Source: Balanoglossus misakiensis (Eukaryota; Hemichordata). Taken from it: a stretch of DNA of 64,000 nt. The DNA lies in the NCBI GenBank assembly GCA_040954595.2, contig CM082576.2:6510001-6574000 (forward strand). The letters run 5' to 3'. The position numbers and the translations under genes are program-made. The notes below the pieces were generated by a model. The model was not told the origin of the DNA. It did not search any database and saw nothing but the letters and a program-made list of their open reading frames with translations. Below are positions 37,101 to 49,100 of this stretch, piece by piece (positions within the stretch are counted from its first letter, which is position 1; each line of letters opens with the position of its first letter).

Positions 37101-38179
37101 ACCTTGCGACACACATAGCAACAGATGTTAGGTAATATTATGGCAGAATTTTATTCAAACAGAGTTGTCCAAGTTAGAAATTTCTAATGGGGCACAAATA
37201 CATGTACCTTTTAAATTACATGTGTGATATCAACATAGAATCTTTATAAAAGAGACAATATTCTGAAGCAAGTGACTAAAAATTGGCAATTTATATAACA
37301 AGGTCAATGAATACTAATGTGTTTAACCTAACCTTGTGATTACCAACCTTTTCTCCCTGAAGTGTTGGAATTGATTCTTTTAATCCATTAAAACTGTCTT
37401 TGATATGGTCTCGTCTTTTGCGTTCCAGAGCGTTGTGATGTGCCCTCTTCTCAGCCTGTACGCGACGAAAATGAGAGGGGAAAATAACTGACTGGATTAT
37501 GACGTTCGTGCGGCATCCGCTGGAACAGATACGTTACTGCTTCACGCGTGTTGACATTTGATCGTAAACAAGCGCACATGTGATACGTTCAGAGTGGGAG
37601 CGTTGACATTTCTCGATCGGTAGATTTTTTTTTCAGAAGACAAAAACCGGAATCATTCCACCAAAGATCTACCCGGAACACGATCGACGTAAACAAAAAC
37701 AATAATTAAAACTCTTTACATAATTCGTGTGAATGTATTATGAGGAATTCGACGTGTCACTATTTAAAAGCCCATTTTCGCACGTAGACGTTCGACGGGT
37801 TGGGCGTTTGCTCGTTATGACAATACTTGAAAATCCCCTTTTTGGTGTTTAATTGATGAAAAACACCGTCATTTGTGCATCGATGATGATATTTACTTCA
37901 TTACAAATCGATTCAAGAGTACAGACTCCGTTTTTTTCAACGATCTCTCACCGAAACCACTTCTTGTGCACGTGACCTTGTTGTAAACACACACACTCGC
38001 ATACCGTACCTCATTTTTGCAGTTCGGAGGGGAACCGTCTTCGTCCTGCGAGAAAAAAAATCGCGAATATCATTCAAACAATTCACACATTCTGTTTAAC
38101 GGCAAAATGATAGAAGAAGCATATGCGTAATTTTCCTTACGTCGCTTTCAATGTCGATGTCTCGATCATCGTCGCTCAT
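31155..38179 (-). CDS. MAX: MAX: bHLH leucine-zipper partner of MYC/MXD
   Basis: Five exons in order: 38179-38141, 38045-38010, 37455-37348, 33063-32940 and 31384-31155. They total 537 bases, or 178 residues (human 160). MAX is a nuclear protein that dimerises with MYC, MXD or MNT and binds CACGTG. It starts [13 protein letters not shown] like vertebrate MAX. The basic region and helix 1 read [20 protein letters not shown], with E-box contacts H32, E36 and R40. Helix 2 and the zipper follow in [20 protein letters not shown] and [22 protein letters not shown]. The C-terminal part has [15 protein letters not shown] and a basic GRRKRLK nuclear-localisation segment. The second exon (12 residues, [12 protein letters not shown]) sits where vertebrates have the alternative nine-residue exon. 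The exon 3 donor is an unusual GTTGGT. The 4.3-kb and 1.6-kb introns hold no supported genes. Confidence 0.96.
32793..32811 (+). repeat. poly-G tract of 19 bases
   Basis: An uninterrupted G run in the last MAX intron, 130 bases from exon 32940-33063. On the transcribed strand of MAX it would appear as C in the RNA. Confidence 0.97.
37969..37974. promoter_or_regulatory. E-box CACGTG in MAX intron 2
   Basis: Canonical palindromic E-box in GTGCACGTGACC, 36 bases inside intron 2 of MAX. One of three within 770 bases. It is a direct sequence match; binding is inference. Confidence 0.5.
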
Positions 38180-38294
38180 TTTGATGTTTTGATGGAATTT
38201 TTTTCAATGGATACTCTCAGCGGTCATACAAGCGACTCCCTAAAATGGCGTCTAAAACAACGCCACGCGGTAAACATGCGACGAACAACCTACC

Positions 38295-38300
38295 CACGTG
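38295..38300. promoter_or_regulatory. E-box CACGTG upstream of MAX
   Basis: Canonical E-box about 116 bases 5' of the MAX ATG, in the likely promoter or 5'UTR. It is a potential site for MAX dimers and hence autoregulation. Binding is not shown by sequence. Confidence 0.5.
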
Positions 38301-38728
38301 TATTTGTAATCAGCTGATTACATATACGTCCGCCTTGCCCATGATATGGGACTATTCATTGTGCTGAAAGTATACCTTTTTACAATATTTTTCTCCTAGA
38401 ATAAGGAAGATTAAATTGTTCTGAAGTAATACAACGCTACTGTCTGATATTGTTGGTAATTATCACGTTGCAATATTAAAGGACTACTTTATTCGGAAGT
38501 ATTTATCGGCGAGAAGTGATGGTAAATGGTATCGATGACAGCGTAAACACAGAACTGTGAAGATTTCCTTACGGAAACATTCATTATTTTCGTTCATTTT
38601 GAGGAAATTTTGCAGTTTGGTTGTCTATCAGTTAACTTCCGTTTAATTATAGCATAAAGAATATATTTTGTTGTGCCAAAATATTATTAGAATCTTAACA
38701 AATAATTAAGAGACACTTAGGGAGTCAG

Positions 38729-38734
38729 CACGTG
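38729..38734. promoter_or_regulatory. E-box CACGTG at the FUT8 5' end
   Basis: GCACGTGC just upstream of the candidate FUT8 first exon. Flanking bases fit strong MYC/MAX-type or USF-type sites. Confidence 0.45.
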
Positions 38735-38760
38735 CGATTGTCACTACTTTCCTCCAATTC

Positions 38761-38902
38761 CTAAGGTCGCAAGATGGCGCTTTGCGTCAGCTTCAAGAGG
38801 ACCGTCTTCCTGAAACACCTCTCGAACTGATTCCGTTTTAGATGAACGGTCAGGCGTATGGTTTGTTCATACACTCAGTTCACGACAGGTCAGAGTAGTG
38901 AG
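38761..38902 (+). other. FUT8: candidate noncoding first exon of FUT8
   Basis: A moderately GC-rich, unique stretch ends in a strong donor, AG|GTGAGT at 38902/38903, and has no acceptor-like start, as expected for a first exon. It contains CAAGATGGCGCT (YY1/TISU-like) at 38770-38781. The ATG within this opens an 18-codon upstream ORF ending at 38830. Linkage to the FUT8 coding exon at 59290 is inferred from position and strand. The 5' border is approximate. Confidence 0.45.
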
Positions 38903-41900
38903 GTGAGTATTTTAACTGTGTTCGGCACCGAATTGTTTTTTCACAAGCGTGCCGCGCCGGGCAGTTGTCCAGCTCGTGTCTGCTGCCTGACATGAACTCT
39001 TACCGGCGTTTCCAATGCCAATGCATGGCAAGCAGGTTATCCGAGCTGCATGCCTGCGTGGCATTGACCGAATTGAACGATTCTTGTGCCAGATATATAC
39101 AGTTTTAATTGTTAGATTCCTTTAATGATTTAAGAAGATATTACCAAAGTCACGAAACATCCATCAAACATGGATCACGAAATAGTTATCCGGAGAAACT
39201 TCGTGACAACTGCGGTAACTAGTGCGAAGCGGGGAGGTGGGGTCAACTTTTGACGTAAAAACTGCAAACTTCCATATTGTGAATGTTAAAAGTTTTCCAG
39301 AGCATCAGTATTCCCTCGTACGTTAGATACGTCAATTTAAGGGTTGTTGGGCTGTGTGTGTATTTTTCATTTCACAGGATGTTGAAATTTATTCTCTCAT
39401 TACCTCTGAACGTCATTTTTAAAAATAAGCAATATGAGCTACACGTTGGTAATGACATACACCCATATCAAATACATGTACAAATGTATTGACTTAAAGA
39501 TGGAGAAAATATCAAGTAAATTAAAATTCTAACTGAAATTTGAACAGCGCCCTCAGCAATATATGCCAAAGTATAAGGCCGAGAATTAATTATACATTTG
39601 TATTATACAATTGATATTATTTTCATTTTTATATATAATGTCCAATTTTTCATGGAACATTACAGCAGTGGCCAGGTATAAGTACATGACTGCATTGAAG
39701 CAGTGGTAGTGATTATATGACAGTGTTGAGTGCCTGCAGTCTCATCAGATCCAACAGGTCCCTAATGAATAGCTCGATATCTAATCTATCAGTGATACAT
39801 GGTATTATGTTGTGACTTACATGTACACGAGTGATATTGCACACCTCTCTACTTACCAATAAAGTATTATATACCGATTATGGTCCAGCTGTTTGTCATC
39901 CATGTGTGTCACTATATAAACTTCCAAGAGTCGACTCGATTGAATATAGAAGTGGGTACACTGTACATGAAATCATGCAAGTGTGGAAGTGACATGCTGG
40001 TGTTTTTTCAATTTTTTATTTGCTCTGAAAATATTATAAGCAGTCCCCAGGGTTCGTATACAGGGAGGCATTGGTCAATGCATGCAAAAAATAAGCGCCA
40101 ATAATTCATTGTAAGTTGCTTACACTGGAGCTTGTGTACGCTTTTTCAAGCTGTTTTTGAAACATAAATAAATCCTTGTACATGTACCAGCAGAATTGTT
40201 TATAATCATAACAAGGTGATTGATATTGTTTGGTAGAAAGAAACCACGTTTTCACACATGTTTTATTCCATGATGGTGTTTCTGTTTTTACACAGCTAAT
40301 GGGGCTTTAAAAAGTATTTACTACCAGCAATGTTGCAATTTCATCAGTAACGGCGAAGGTTTGCTTCCACAGCTGTCAAAGGGACCCTTTCAATAAACTG
40401 TGAAACAGACCTGACCAGAATAATGAATTAAATGTGACCAGAATTTTACATTCGGTTAAGCAAATTACAATTGACCCAATTCCCCCCCCCCCCCTCTAGT
40501 TTAAGATTAGACATTCCTTGTGTGCTATTATGAGAAATAATGCCCACTTTGACTGGTTGACACACTCAACATTGAGAACACTTCATCTTGCCAGTCGGAT
40601 GTCCAAGCTAAAAGCCTTTTTAACTGTTTAAAACTGAATAATTTCCATTATATTTTGCCATTTCAAACATTTTTCAACGTTCAGTGTAATATTGCATTAC
40701 TTCATCATCATTTAACTTAATTGCAATGTGTAATTTGCTGGCAAAGGATCTTTTAAAGACCAACTCAACTGTGAAATTTATGCCCTGTTAGTCAAATCTC
40801 CTGGGTACTGTGTATGTATAATCCTGGATAGAGTAAACGAGAATATCTGTATGAATTAACTGTGTGTGATGTATTCATCTCTGTATGGTTCTCTCACAGA
40901 CCCTTGCCAGGCTGGTCTGGACTTCAGCTGTGCCTACCCACAATGCAAAATGTGCATTCCTTTAACATATAACCATGACCTTGACATTGATCAGATAGGG
41001 TCTTTCAGCTTACATTACAAGATATCTTCTATCTTATGTACATGTCAGTATGGGCACATACACGTAGTAGCTTTTATCAATGTGAAGAGTTGCGGATGAT
41101 ATTTCGGAAGTGTATACTCACGCACAACGTGGCAGCCACCACATGGCTTTTTTAATAACTGATATTGCCCTGGTGAAAATTAGGAATTTCAAGGTGAAGC
41201 AAATAACAAAATGCCCCAAATTTACTAAAATTTGGAATTCAAAATGGCTTTCATTTAATTTCCATGTTTATTGGAAAGATCCGTCTCTTGTGGCAATATT
41301 GAAGCTTGTGATTATTAACGTCACAATGTCAGGAAACTGAGTGCATAAACTGATGTGATGGCAATGCAAATTTAACAAGCGAGATTTACAACTTTTCAGA
41401 CATTTTCATGTTGCCAATCAACAGGTTTCAAATCGTAGACCATCTGTTCAGTTTTGATTTATCGTGATGTATTAATCTTTTTTTTCCCATTTCGGCAAGT
41501 TTGAATATTTAAATTGCATCAGTAGGAAATAGAACAGTTGCACTTTCCAAAAAGTTTGACAAAGGATAGATTGATTGATGGCTTATTGGGTGCACCCAAT
41601 CTGTTTCATGTCTGTAATTAATCATCCCATCAACTTGTCATCAGCTTGTTTCCATACATAAAGTCTACAGTATTTGTTTGCCCGCTGAATCACTTGTCTT
41701 GTTGAACAGACTTCTAATTTGTCCAGAGAGAGCCACGCATACAACTTTTCATGGCTGCGCTGTGTGTATGTACATTCGTACAACAGAGTTTACTGTCGGT
41801 GTCTCCTACCAGAGTGGCAGTCAGCAACAACACAAACACTGCCCAGCCATGCAGAGCTACATGCATACATTGTACATGATGTCTGTACATGTACATAGTC

Positions 41901-43032
41901 CTTCGGCACACATTGGCTATTAATTATATCCCTGGAAATAAAAATTCTACTTACCTAAATAAACAGTAATTGTTTGTTCACCAGCCATACAGCATGATAC
42001 ATTCTGTATTTGTGTGGCTTCATCCATAGTCTACATTTACGTAATCAAATGGACACACGTAATGGATTTTATTTTTTTTCGTATACAAACAGCAGCAGAT
42101 CAAGGGTGATTTACCTGAACTGGCTCTGCAAATAAACCTCCATTACTTGAAGCTATATTTCCACTGAAAATAAACATCATCCTGAGAAGCCATTTCCCCC
42201 AGCTCTTTAATACTGTAGGCTGATTTATTGAAAACACTTGTGTGAAAAAGCTTCATTGCATGTTGCAGTCAAAAGGTCACTGCTGTGTATTTGTTTCGGT
42301 GGCAGATTTGCCCATTTCAATATTTGTCACATAGCAGCAACCGGATTTAATATGGCTGTTCATCATAGGAAAATATTGACAGTACCAGCATTGTGTGTGC
42401 TTGTTTTCCGGTATAGTTGCTGGCAAGTCAAAATAGGCAAAAAGTACGTCATTTGCAAACAGTACATTACATATCAGCACTATCACACTGCAGTGTACAT
42501 CATGGGGAAGCAGTAAGGATATTTTATAGTCATACATTGATTTACATTTTCCATCCTCAAGTTCCCTTTTTCCAGATGTGTGCTACTTTTTAGTAGAAGG
42601 CTGTGACGAGCCATACGATTTTGCAGTTTCTGAAGATTGTATTTTTGAATCCTATGTTCATATACAAATTGTCCTTGACTCTGAAATAACAGTCGCTTAA
42701 TTGTACCTCTTTATGGTCCTGCACACATTTCTGTCTATTCCAGTGTACACGTACATGTACATACCAGGGTAGTCTATTCATTGTATTGCCTGAGTAACAA
42801 TCTAGTGGAGGCCGGCCATCTCTGAAACCATATGTTCTTTCCACACAAGTCCACAATTGAATCCATCGATCATGATGCATCATACAAAGTACAGTACCCG
42901 GTTAATTTTTCTGTAAACGTTTATCTTTGGAGGTTTGGTTCCCTGTCAAGGTTCATGTATGCACTTCTGAGAGAGGGAGATAGAGAGAGATGCCCTTATG
43001 TTTCACAGTGGTGTCAATGCGTTTCATTTCAG

Positions 43033-43158
43033 CAAAAGTAACCAATCACATCAAAGGACCATCAGTGGTGACCTTTGACCCGCTAATGGACTTGCCAGGG
43101 CCCAGCTTGACGTTTCACAACTTGTTACCGCCGAAATCTGCTAAAATGTGCCCTTCAG
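43033..43158 (+). other. cassette-exon-like block with a DR1 motif
   Basis: A 126-base open block sits between TTTCATTTCAG and CTTCAG|GTGCAG, phase 1 in and phase 1 out. It reads KVTNHIKGPSVVTFDPLMDL and on to KMCPSG. It could be an alternative 5' exon of FUT8 or chance. It includes TGACCTTTGACCC at 43069-43081, a perfect direct repeat spaced by one base as bound by HNF4/RXR-type nuclear receptors. Confidence 0.25.
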
Positions 43159-46100
43159 GTGCAGTGTTTCATCTACATGTACATTGCTAGTTTGTGGTTT
43201 GCACATGGCTTTAAATAGTTTATATCCCCTTTTTACAGAGGTGTGGCTATAAATTGTGACCATGCGCCACCTGTCAAAAAGCATTTAGAGGGAGATTCAT
43301 GGTACAGATGGAGGCCAGCCCTTTTAACAACATGCATAAAAGTCATTTCAAGTCCCCATAAATACTTCCAATGCCCCATTAAGGTTGTGGCAAAAGCAGT
43401 GAACTCGTACTGTGGCATACTTCATGACAGACTGCAGGTTACGATGAAAATCTTTAATCTGTATTTTAATATGAATTGTACCGAGTGTGTTTATTTTACT
43501 GCAAGGCAAACTCAGAGATATTAATCCAGTAATATATTTTTTTCTGCAATAAATGCTTGCCCAAGTTTAGTCAATAAAAGCCATAACATAAAATATTGAC
43601 TGATGTGTATAACATTCCCTGGGGGCAAAAAATTGTGTTAATCTGAATCATCAGAACTAAAGCCAGTATTTCTTTGAATGATATGAAAATTAACTGTGCT
43701 CATACAAGCTCAAATGCAACAATTATGCAAACCAGATCATAGATGGAATAAGTCAGAAAATACACAAAAAGATAATTTCAATAAAAAGAATACATTCATT
43801 AAATTAGGCCCCTATGAACCACTACTAAATTTGATGGGAATAATTTCCATTAAATTTAGGCAACAATATTTCTGAATGGGTGACTTACTCTGCTGGCAAT
43901 GGTAGAGGTGATATTCTGCACTTGAATAACTACATTAAAAGATTAATATGAAATTTTGTGGTTATCCTATTATGATGTCGTTTATGTGCACACATGCATG
44001 TGGATTACAGTTGAAGTAGCTCTGAATGGGGACAATGCAGGGTCTGTGTTTCAGATGCAAGGGATTAAATTACCTCCTGTATTTAAGTAATGTTCGCCCC
44101 TTTGATGCATGTAACAGAATTTGAAGTAAAAGCATTCTCTTTCGGAAAATGCAATATGTCACTTTTATGCTGGAACACACTCGTAACACACACACACCAA
44201 CGTTTTTAACACTGATATGGTGGGATATTTACTTTGCATACTGCGGGCAGTCGGCAGAACAATCAACACAGAACAGACTGTCACTGGCAATGCCGTTCTG
44301 TTTGATGTGGAGGTCATTACTGACACATTTCTGATAGGTGCCAGCGCAGTGAGAATGTACTGTCTGTTGACAGCTGTGGGTTGTAATACGCTGTGACAAT
44401 TACCTGCGTCAGAATGCATGAATTCACACTTTCCTTCGTGTCTAATATTCCCCAAAAGCAGTTCTTTTCAGAGCGCCAGTCAGAATCGCTTCATTCCCTA
44501 ATTGACCGTAAGCGAGCCATTGTTCACTTCTTCAGAATTAAAAAGTGATGCGCGTTTGCAAAAAAATTGCTATTTAAGAGATCAATCCATTGGGGAATAT
44601 TAACTTTGTGTTTTAATGAACAGCAAGCACATTATCAATTTTCCGCATCAATAGACTTAAGTGTGCAGTGTGGACGTGGCCTTGGCAATGTGACCTGGTT
44701 CTGTTCATCAGAATAAATTGAGACCACAATGAAGTTGGCAGATAGGTGAAAACTGAATGACAAGTATGGTGAAAGCAAATGTCGCCCTCAGTATCCAAAC
44801 AGAGAGATTGTTTTCTTTTTATGACTTCAGCTGTGAAGTGTCATGCACCCAGCACCTGACATAACGCTTGGTCCATGAATCCGTATGTACATGGTGTACT
44901 TCAGGCCAGGTTGCAAATTGAGCAAATGTAGAACCAAAATGTTCAACATAATTAATTAAAACAATGTTGAGGGGTAGTAATGTCTCCCTGAAGGCTGGAA
45001 GGCAGTGGGATAATTACCAGTATTAATAAAAATAGTATAACATAGATTTATTTCCTGGGTTACGCTGAGTTCATTCCAAGGATCAACGGTATTAACCTTT
45101 GGAATTAGCACAACTTCTTGAGTGGAACAACACCTGTAGGAAAAAAAAAGCCAATCGGCATAATTTCTCATCGACAAGGCCCTCACCGTGGCAACCAGAC
45201 CCCCATACCGTGGCAACTGATTCTTGTTCCATAGCAACAAGATGTACTTCATCATTCATCTTTACCAATGTGGCAGTCAAGTTGGCCGAGTCTCCACGTT
45301 GGATAACCGGAAATTTTGTGTCAAAACAAAAGTGATTGATGGAATCAAAGATGTGACCCCGAAACCAGGAATGCAAATATTTAGTTGAGGCATGATAATC
45401 TGTGGGAAGAATAGGATGTGTGTATTTCATCTTTGTGTTTGATTTTGGCCTACAATGAACATCCGAAGGCATCATCATGAACTGCATGCCAGATCTTGAC
45501 AGCAACTACTCCATTCATTCTTTGGTTGTATCGTGTTATGGGGAAAAAATAGACCTCTGAAATTACCCAGTAGGTTTCATGGACGCATGTGTATCATGTG
45601 AGATTTGCCAGCTTTTAAGAGATACATCAGAGAGTTATTTTTAGTTGTGGCTAAGTAATCTCCCTGTAAATTTTATTTGTGATCATTCGTCTAACATATA
45701 TTCGAATTATGGCTTTGAACAGGGTGTTTAAATTCTTATGAATTTAAGACATCATTTACAGCACAACCCTGTCAAGTGTCCTGGGTCCATGCAATTCATT
45801 TAACGATGAACAGTTGCTGAATGATACATCCATGTACATGCGCCTCCAAGTAATGCCAGTCTGTGCGTCGAGAAGTTGGTTGAAAATGTCAAAACTGATG
45901 CTGTGTAAAATTCTGATGGTGTGTGAAGTCTTGTAAAGTGGTAGTTTTTTCAGCTGACTTAAGGGGTACAGGTAGTGCATAAGGCCACCCAAGTGACCAA
46001 TATTAGTCACTATAAAAGTGAATACAGGTATTACTTGGATATCACAAACCAGGAGGCAGAACCTAGTTTGGAGAGAGAGAGTGAGAGAGAATCAGACAAG

Positions 46101-49100
46101 TATAGGAGGTAGGTGGTAGCTATGGTGCAGAAATCATTTTGAGAGATTTACACACAGATGAAACAAATGCGTGACTTTTACAAGATGAAAACACAACATC
46201 CATCACTAAGTGAATGTCTCTAGAACTTCATACTTAAAACATACATATCAAGGTAAAGTTGAAGATGGGCAGATAATCTGACCAAGTTTTTTTTCCTCGG
46301 TGCCGGTATTTTGAAGAAAAGAATATTCTTTTGTGACTGCAGTTAACCTGCAGGGCAAAGTGAAAAATGCTGTAAAAAATGATTACATGCCGGAGATCTG
46401 TATCAGCCGATTGCATCCCCTTTGGAGATTTTCCAGTATCTCGAAGTTGTAATACTAATACCACGCAAACGTGACGGTAGACAATTTCTGCTTTTAACTC
46501 CCTCCGGGGATTTGGCAAGTATTTGTAGCTTACAGCGCGGCTAAGCTGGGATGAATTTGGAACATCGGGTCATGTGGCCGTTCAACTCCAGTCTGTGGCT
46601 GGTTATTTTTGAAAATTTGACAGTTTGGTGTTTTATCATACTGGGCATTGTCGAAAGGAAGGTTGAATACAATTCCATGGCAGAAATAGCATTTTTGGTC
46701 CGTACACATCTATAGTGCCAGAAATGCAGACAGCGTGACCCAGCCATGCACTGAGCCACGTGTGTGTTTGTGCAAATATGGTCTCCACGTTTGTCAAAGA
46801 AAACAATTTCTTTGGAATGATACATACATAAAGCGACTTAGTTATTTTTTGTGACGATTGAAATCAACTACATGTAGATGCCAGTGGTTTGAAACAAATT
46901 GTATTTTCAGTACACAATCTATGCAAGATATGCTCAATCTCATGTGTGAAGCTTATGTTAATTTTTCCAATTCCCTTCTGAAAAATAGACACATGAACGT
47001 ACATTTATACATTTAAAAAGAGACACCTATTAATATAAATATTTTTTTTACCCAATGATTTTATTATTTGACAGGAAGAGACTGTCTTATTTTTATTAAT
47101 TTTTTAAGGATGGTGCTGGCTGATCAGCCCTGTGTGTACAATTTGTATATTTGTGTGTATGCTTGTAGATTTGACATCAATTTCCAAAACTCTCGTATGT
47201 TTGTAGATGTGGATTGATGAAATTTCAGATTGTCTTCTGCATCTGGAACATATGTCAGAGTATCTGTCCACTTTTGTGGCAACTTTTCTGTGGGTAGACT
47301 CCTCCCGATCATAAGGGTCCCTCTCTCTCAAAAAAAAAAAAACGAGTCGTGTAAGCAAAATATGGGTTAACGCGACTGCTTTTATCACAGCAGCTGCATC
47401 TTCTAGACCATTGAAATTCAGCGCAGGTGATGTGTAATTTTCCTCATCTGTGTGACTATCCGCACATCGCGTCTTTCATTAATATGTGAAGTAGCCGCCG
47501 CAGATGTTGGCAATATTTCACGTCAGTTCAGGAACGCAGAGGTATTTGCATGCAGTGAGAGGTTTATTGGCGCGGTGTGTTGGGTTAAGCAAATGGCCCC
47601 GTGGGAGCTGGGCCGCTAGTGGGTTTGTGTTGTTGATTCGTATTCTGCTGGTAAAACACGTTTTGTGGATGTTGGGGTTGGAATCGCCACGTTTTTGTTT
47701 TCAGTCCGTGGAGTAGCGTTTGCTGCGATACGTCAATTGGCACAGCTTAAAACCTGTTCCACACAAAATCGAGTGTTGGCTGATCACAGTTTTTCACTTG
47801 AGTGGCCATGTGAAAAACAAAGAGTGTGCCATCACATGACCAATAGAAGATGTAGATGTATTAGCCATGTCATTTAACCATATATGGGCATATGTAAATA
47901 AGAGGTGTTTTCCTGTAAAGTTTGATCACTGTCACCATAGCAACTGGTCATACTCCTTCCCCCATGCTGGCAGTGCAGACGTACCACCATAACAATAAGT
48001 TAATTTGTCCCAATTGTGTGGCATCGAATCTGGAACGGAATGTTTTCACAGAAGTGTGTACAGTAGTGAAAATATGTTTTTTCTCTCAGCTGCTAATATA
48101 ATGATTTGCTCACTGGAATTTTGTCTGTCAGCAGGGGACGCTAGTCTCGGCAGAAATCTTCTGATGTTCTGCTCTTTCAAGTGCCAGCAGCAAATTGCAA
48201 GCAGGGAAAAAAACGCTGAAATCTTTATAGCAGCCACTGCACAGTCAGTGTATGAGAGATGCCCCAGGCGAAGGCTACTTCAGTCGATTATGTCGATAGG
48301 CAGTGGAAAGAAATGGAAATTGTTTTGACAGGCAGACAAAGTATGCTTTTAGAAATAAAATCGATGCGTCATTGATTGAAACCTGGTATTTCCAGAGGTT
48401 GTTAAGTTTGAATTCTCGCACAGCGTCCCCGCTGCTAATGTTGCTGAAAATCCAGGCACACCGTTGTCGGGTAAAACGCTGGCGGCATTCTCCATATTAG
48501 TTGCACCATGCTGTACATATCAGAGCATTCCAGTGAAAGTTGGTCAAGATGTCGCAGAAATAAAACTGTTATATTGCATCATCAACCCATTATTTTATCG
48601 TGTACAGAATTCTGTCAAATTTTGTCAAATGGGAAATTGTCAGTGAAAGTAAAAATGGAACCATTCCCCTTGTGGGTGGATCTTTGTAAATGTGGTTGCG
48701 CTCAAGCTGTGCCAATATGCTCATGATACGTACCCTAATCATAAACTGTGATGCGATTCGCTGTTTGAAACGGGCTGGGAAAATGCTGACCGCGAAGTGA
48801 ATAATGCGACACTAAGGGAGCCGCAAATGGTGAAAATGTAAACAGCTGATTGAAACAGTTGGGGACGCTCCTGCTCCGAGATATCTTAATTTCGTTGTAT
48901 TGTTGCAGAAATGCGGTTTATTATTTGCATCAGATGTGTGGTGTTAATACACGTACGTGTAGTAACATTCTCGTCGATTCGTCTCCCTTAGGGAGGTTTT
49001 ATCAGTTTTTAATTGGTTTCTTTCCAACCTTTTTCAAACCGAAAATAGCAACACAGTTTGGGGTTGGGGGTGTATCACAGTTGTAGACTAAAACTCCACG

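Larger units (their letters stand above)
38180..38760. promoter_or_regulatory. bidirectional MAX/FUT8 promoter region
   Basis: MAX starts at 38179 on the - strand and the candidate first FUT8 exon lies near 38.76 kb on the + strand, so one interval of under 600 bases must hold both promoters. It contains CACGTG at 38295-38300 and 38729-38734 and an AAAATGGCGTCT YY1-like motif near 38241. No TATA box is obvious. Confidence 0.5.
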
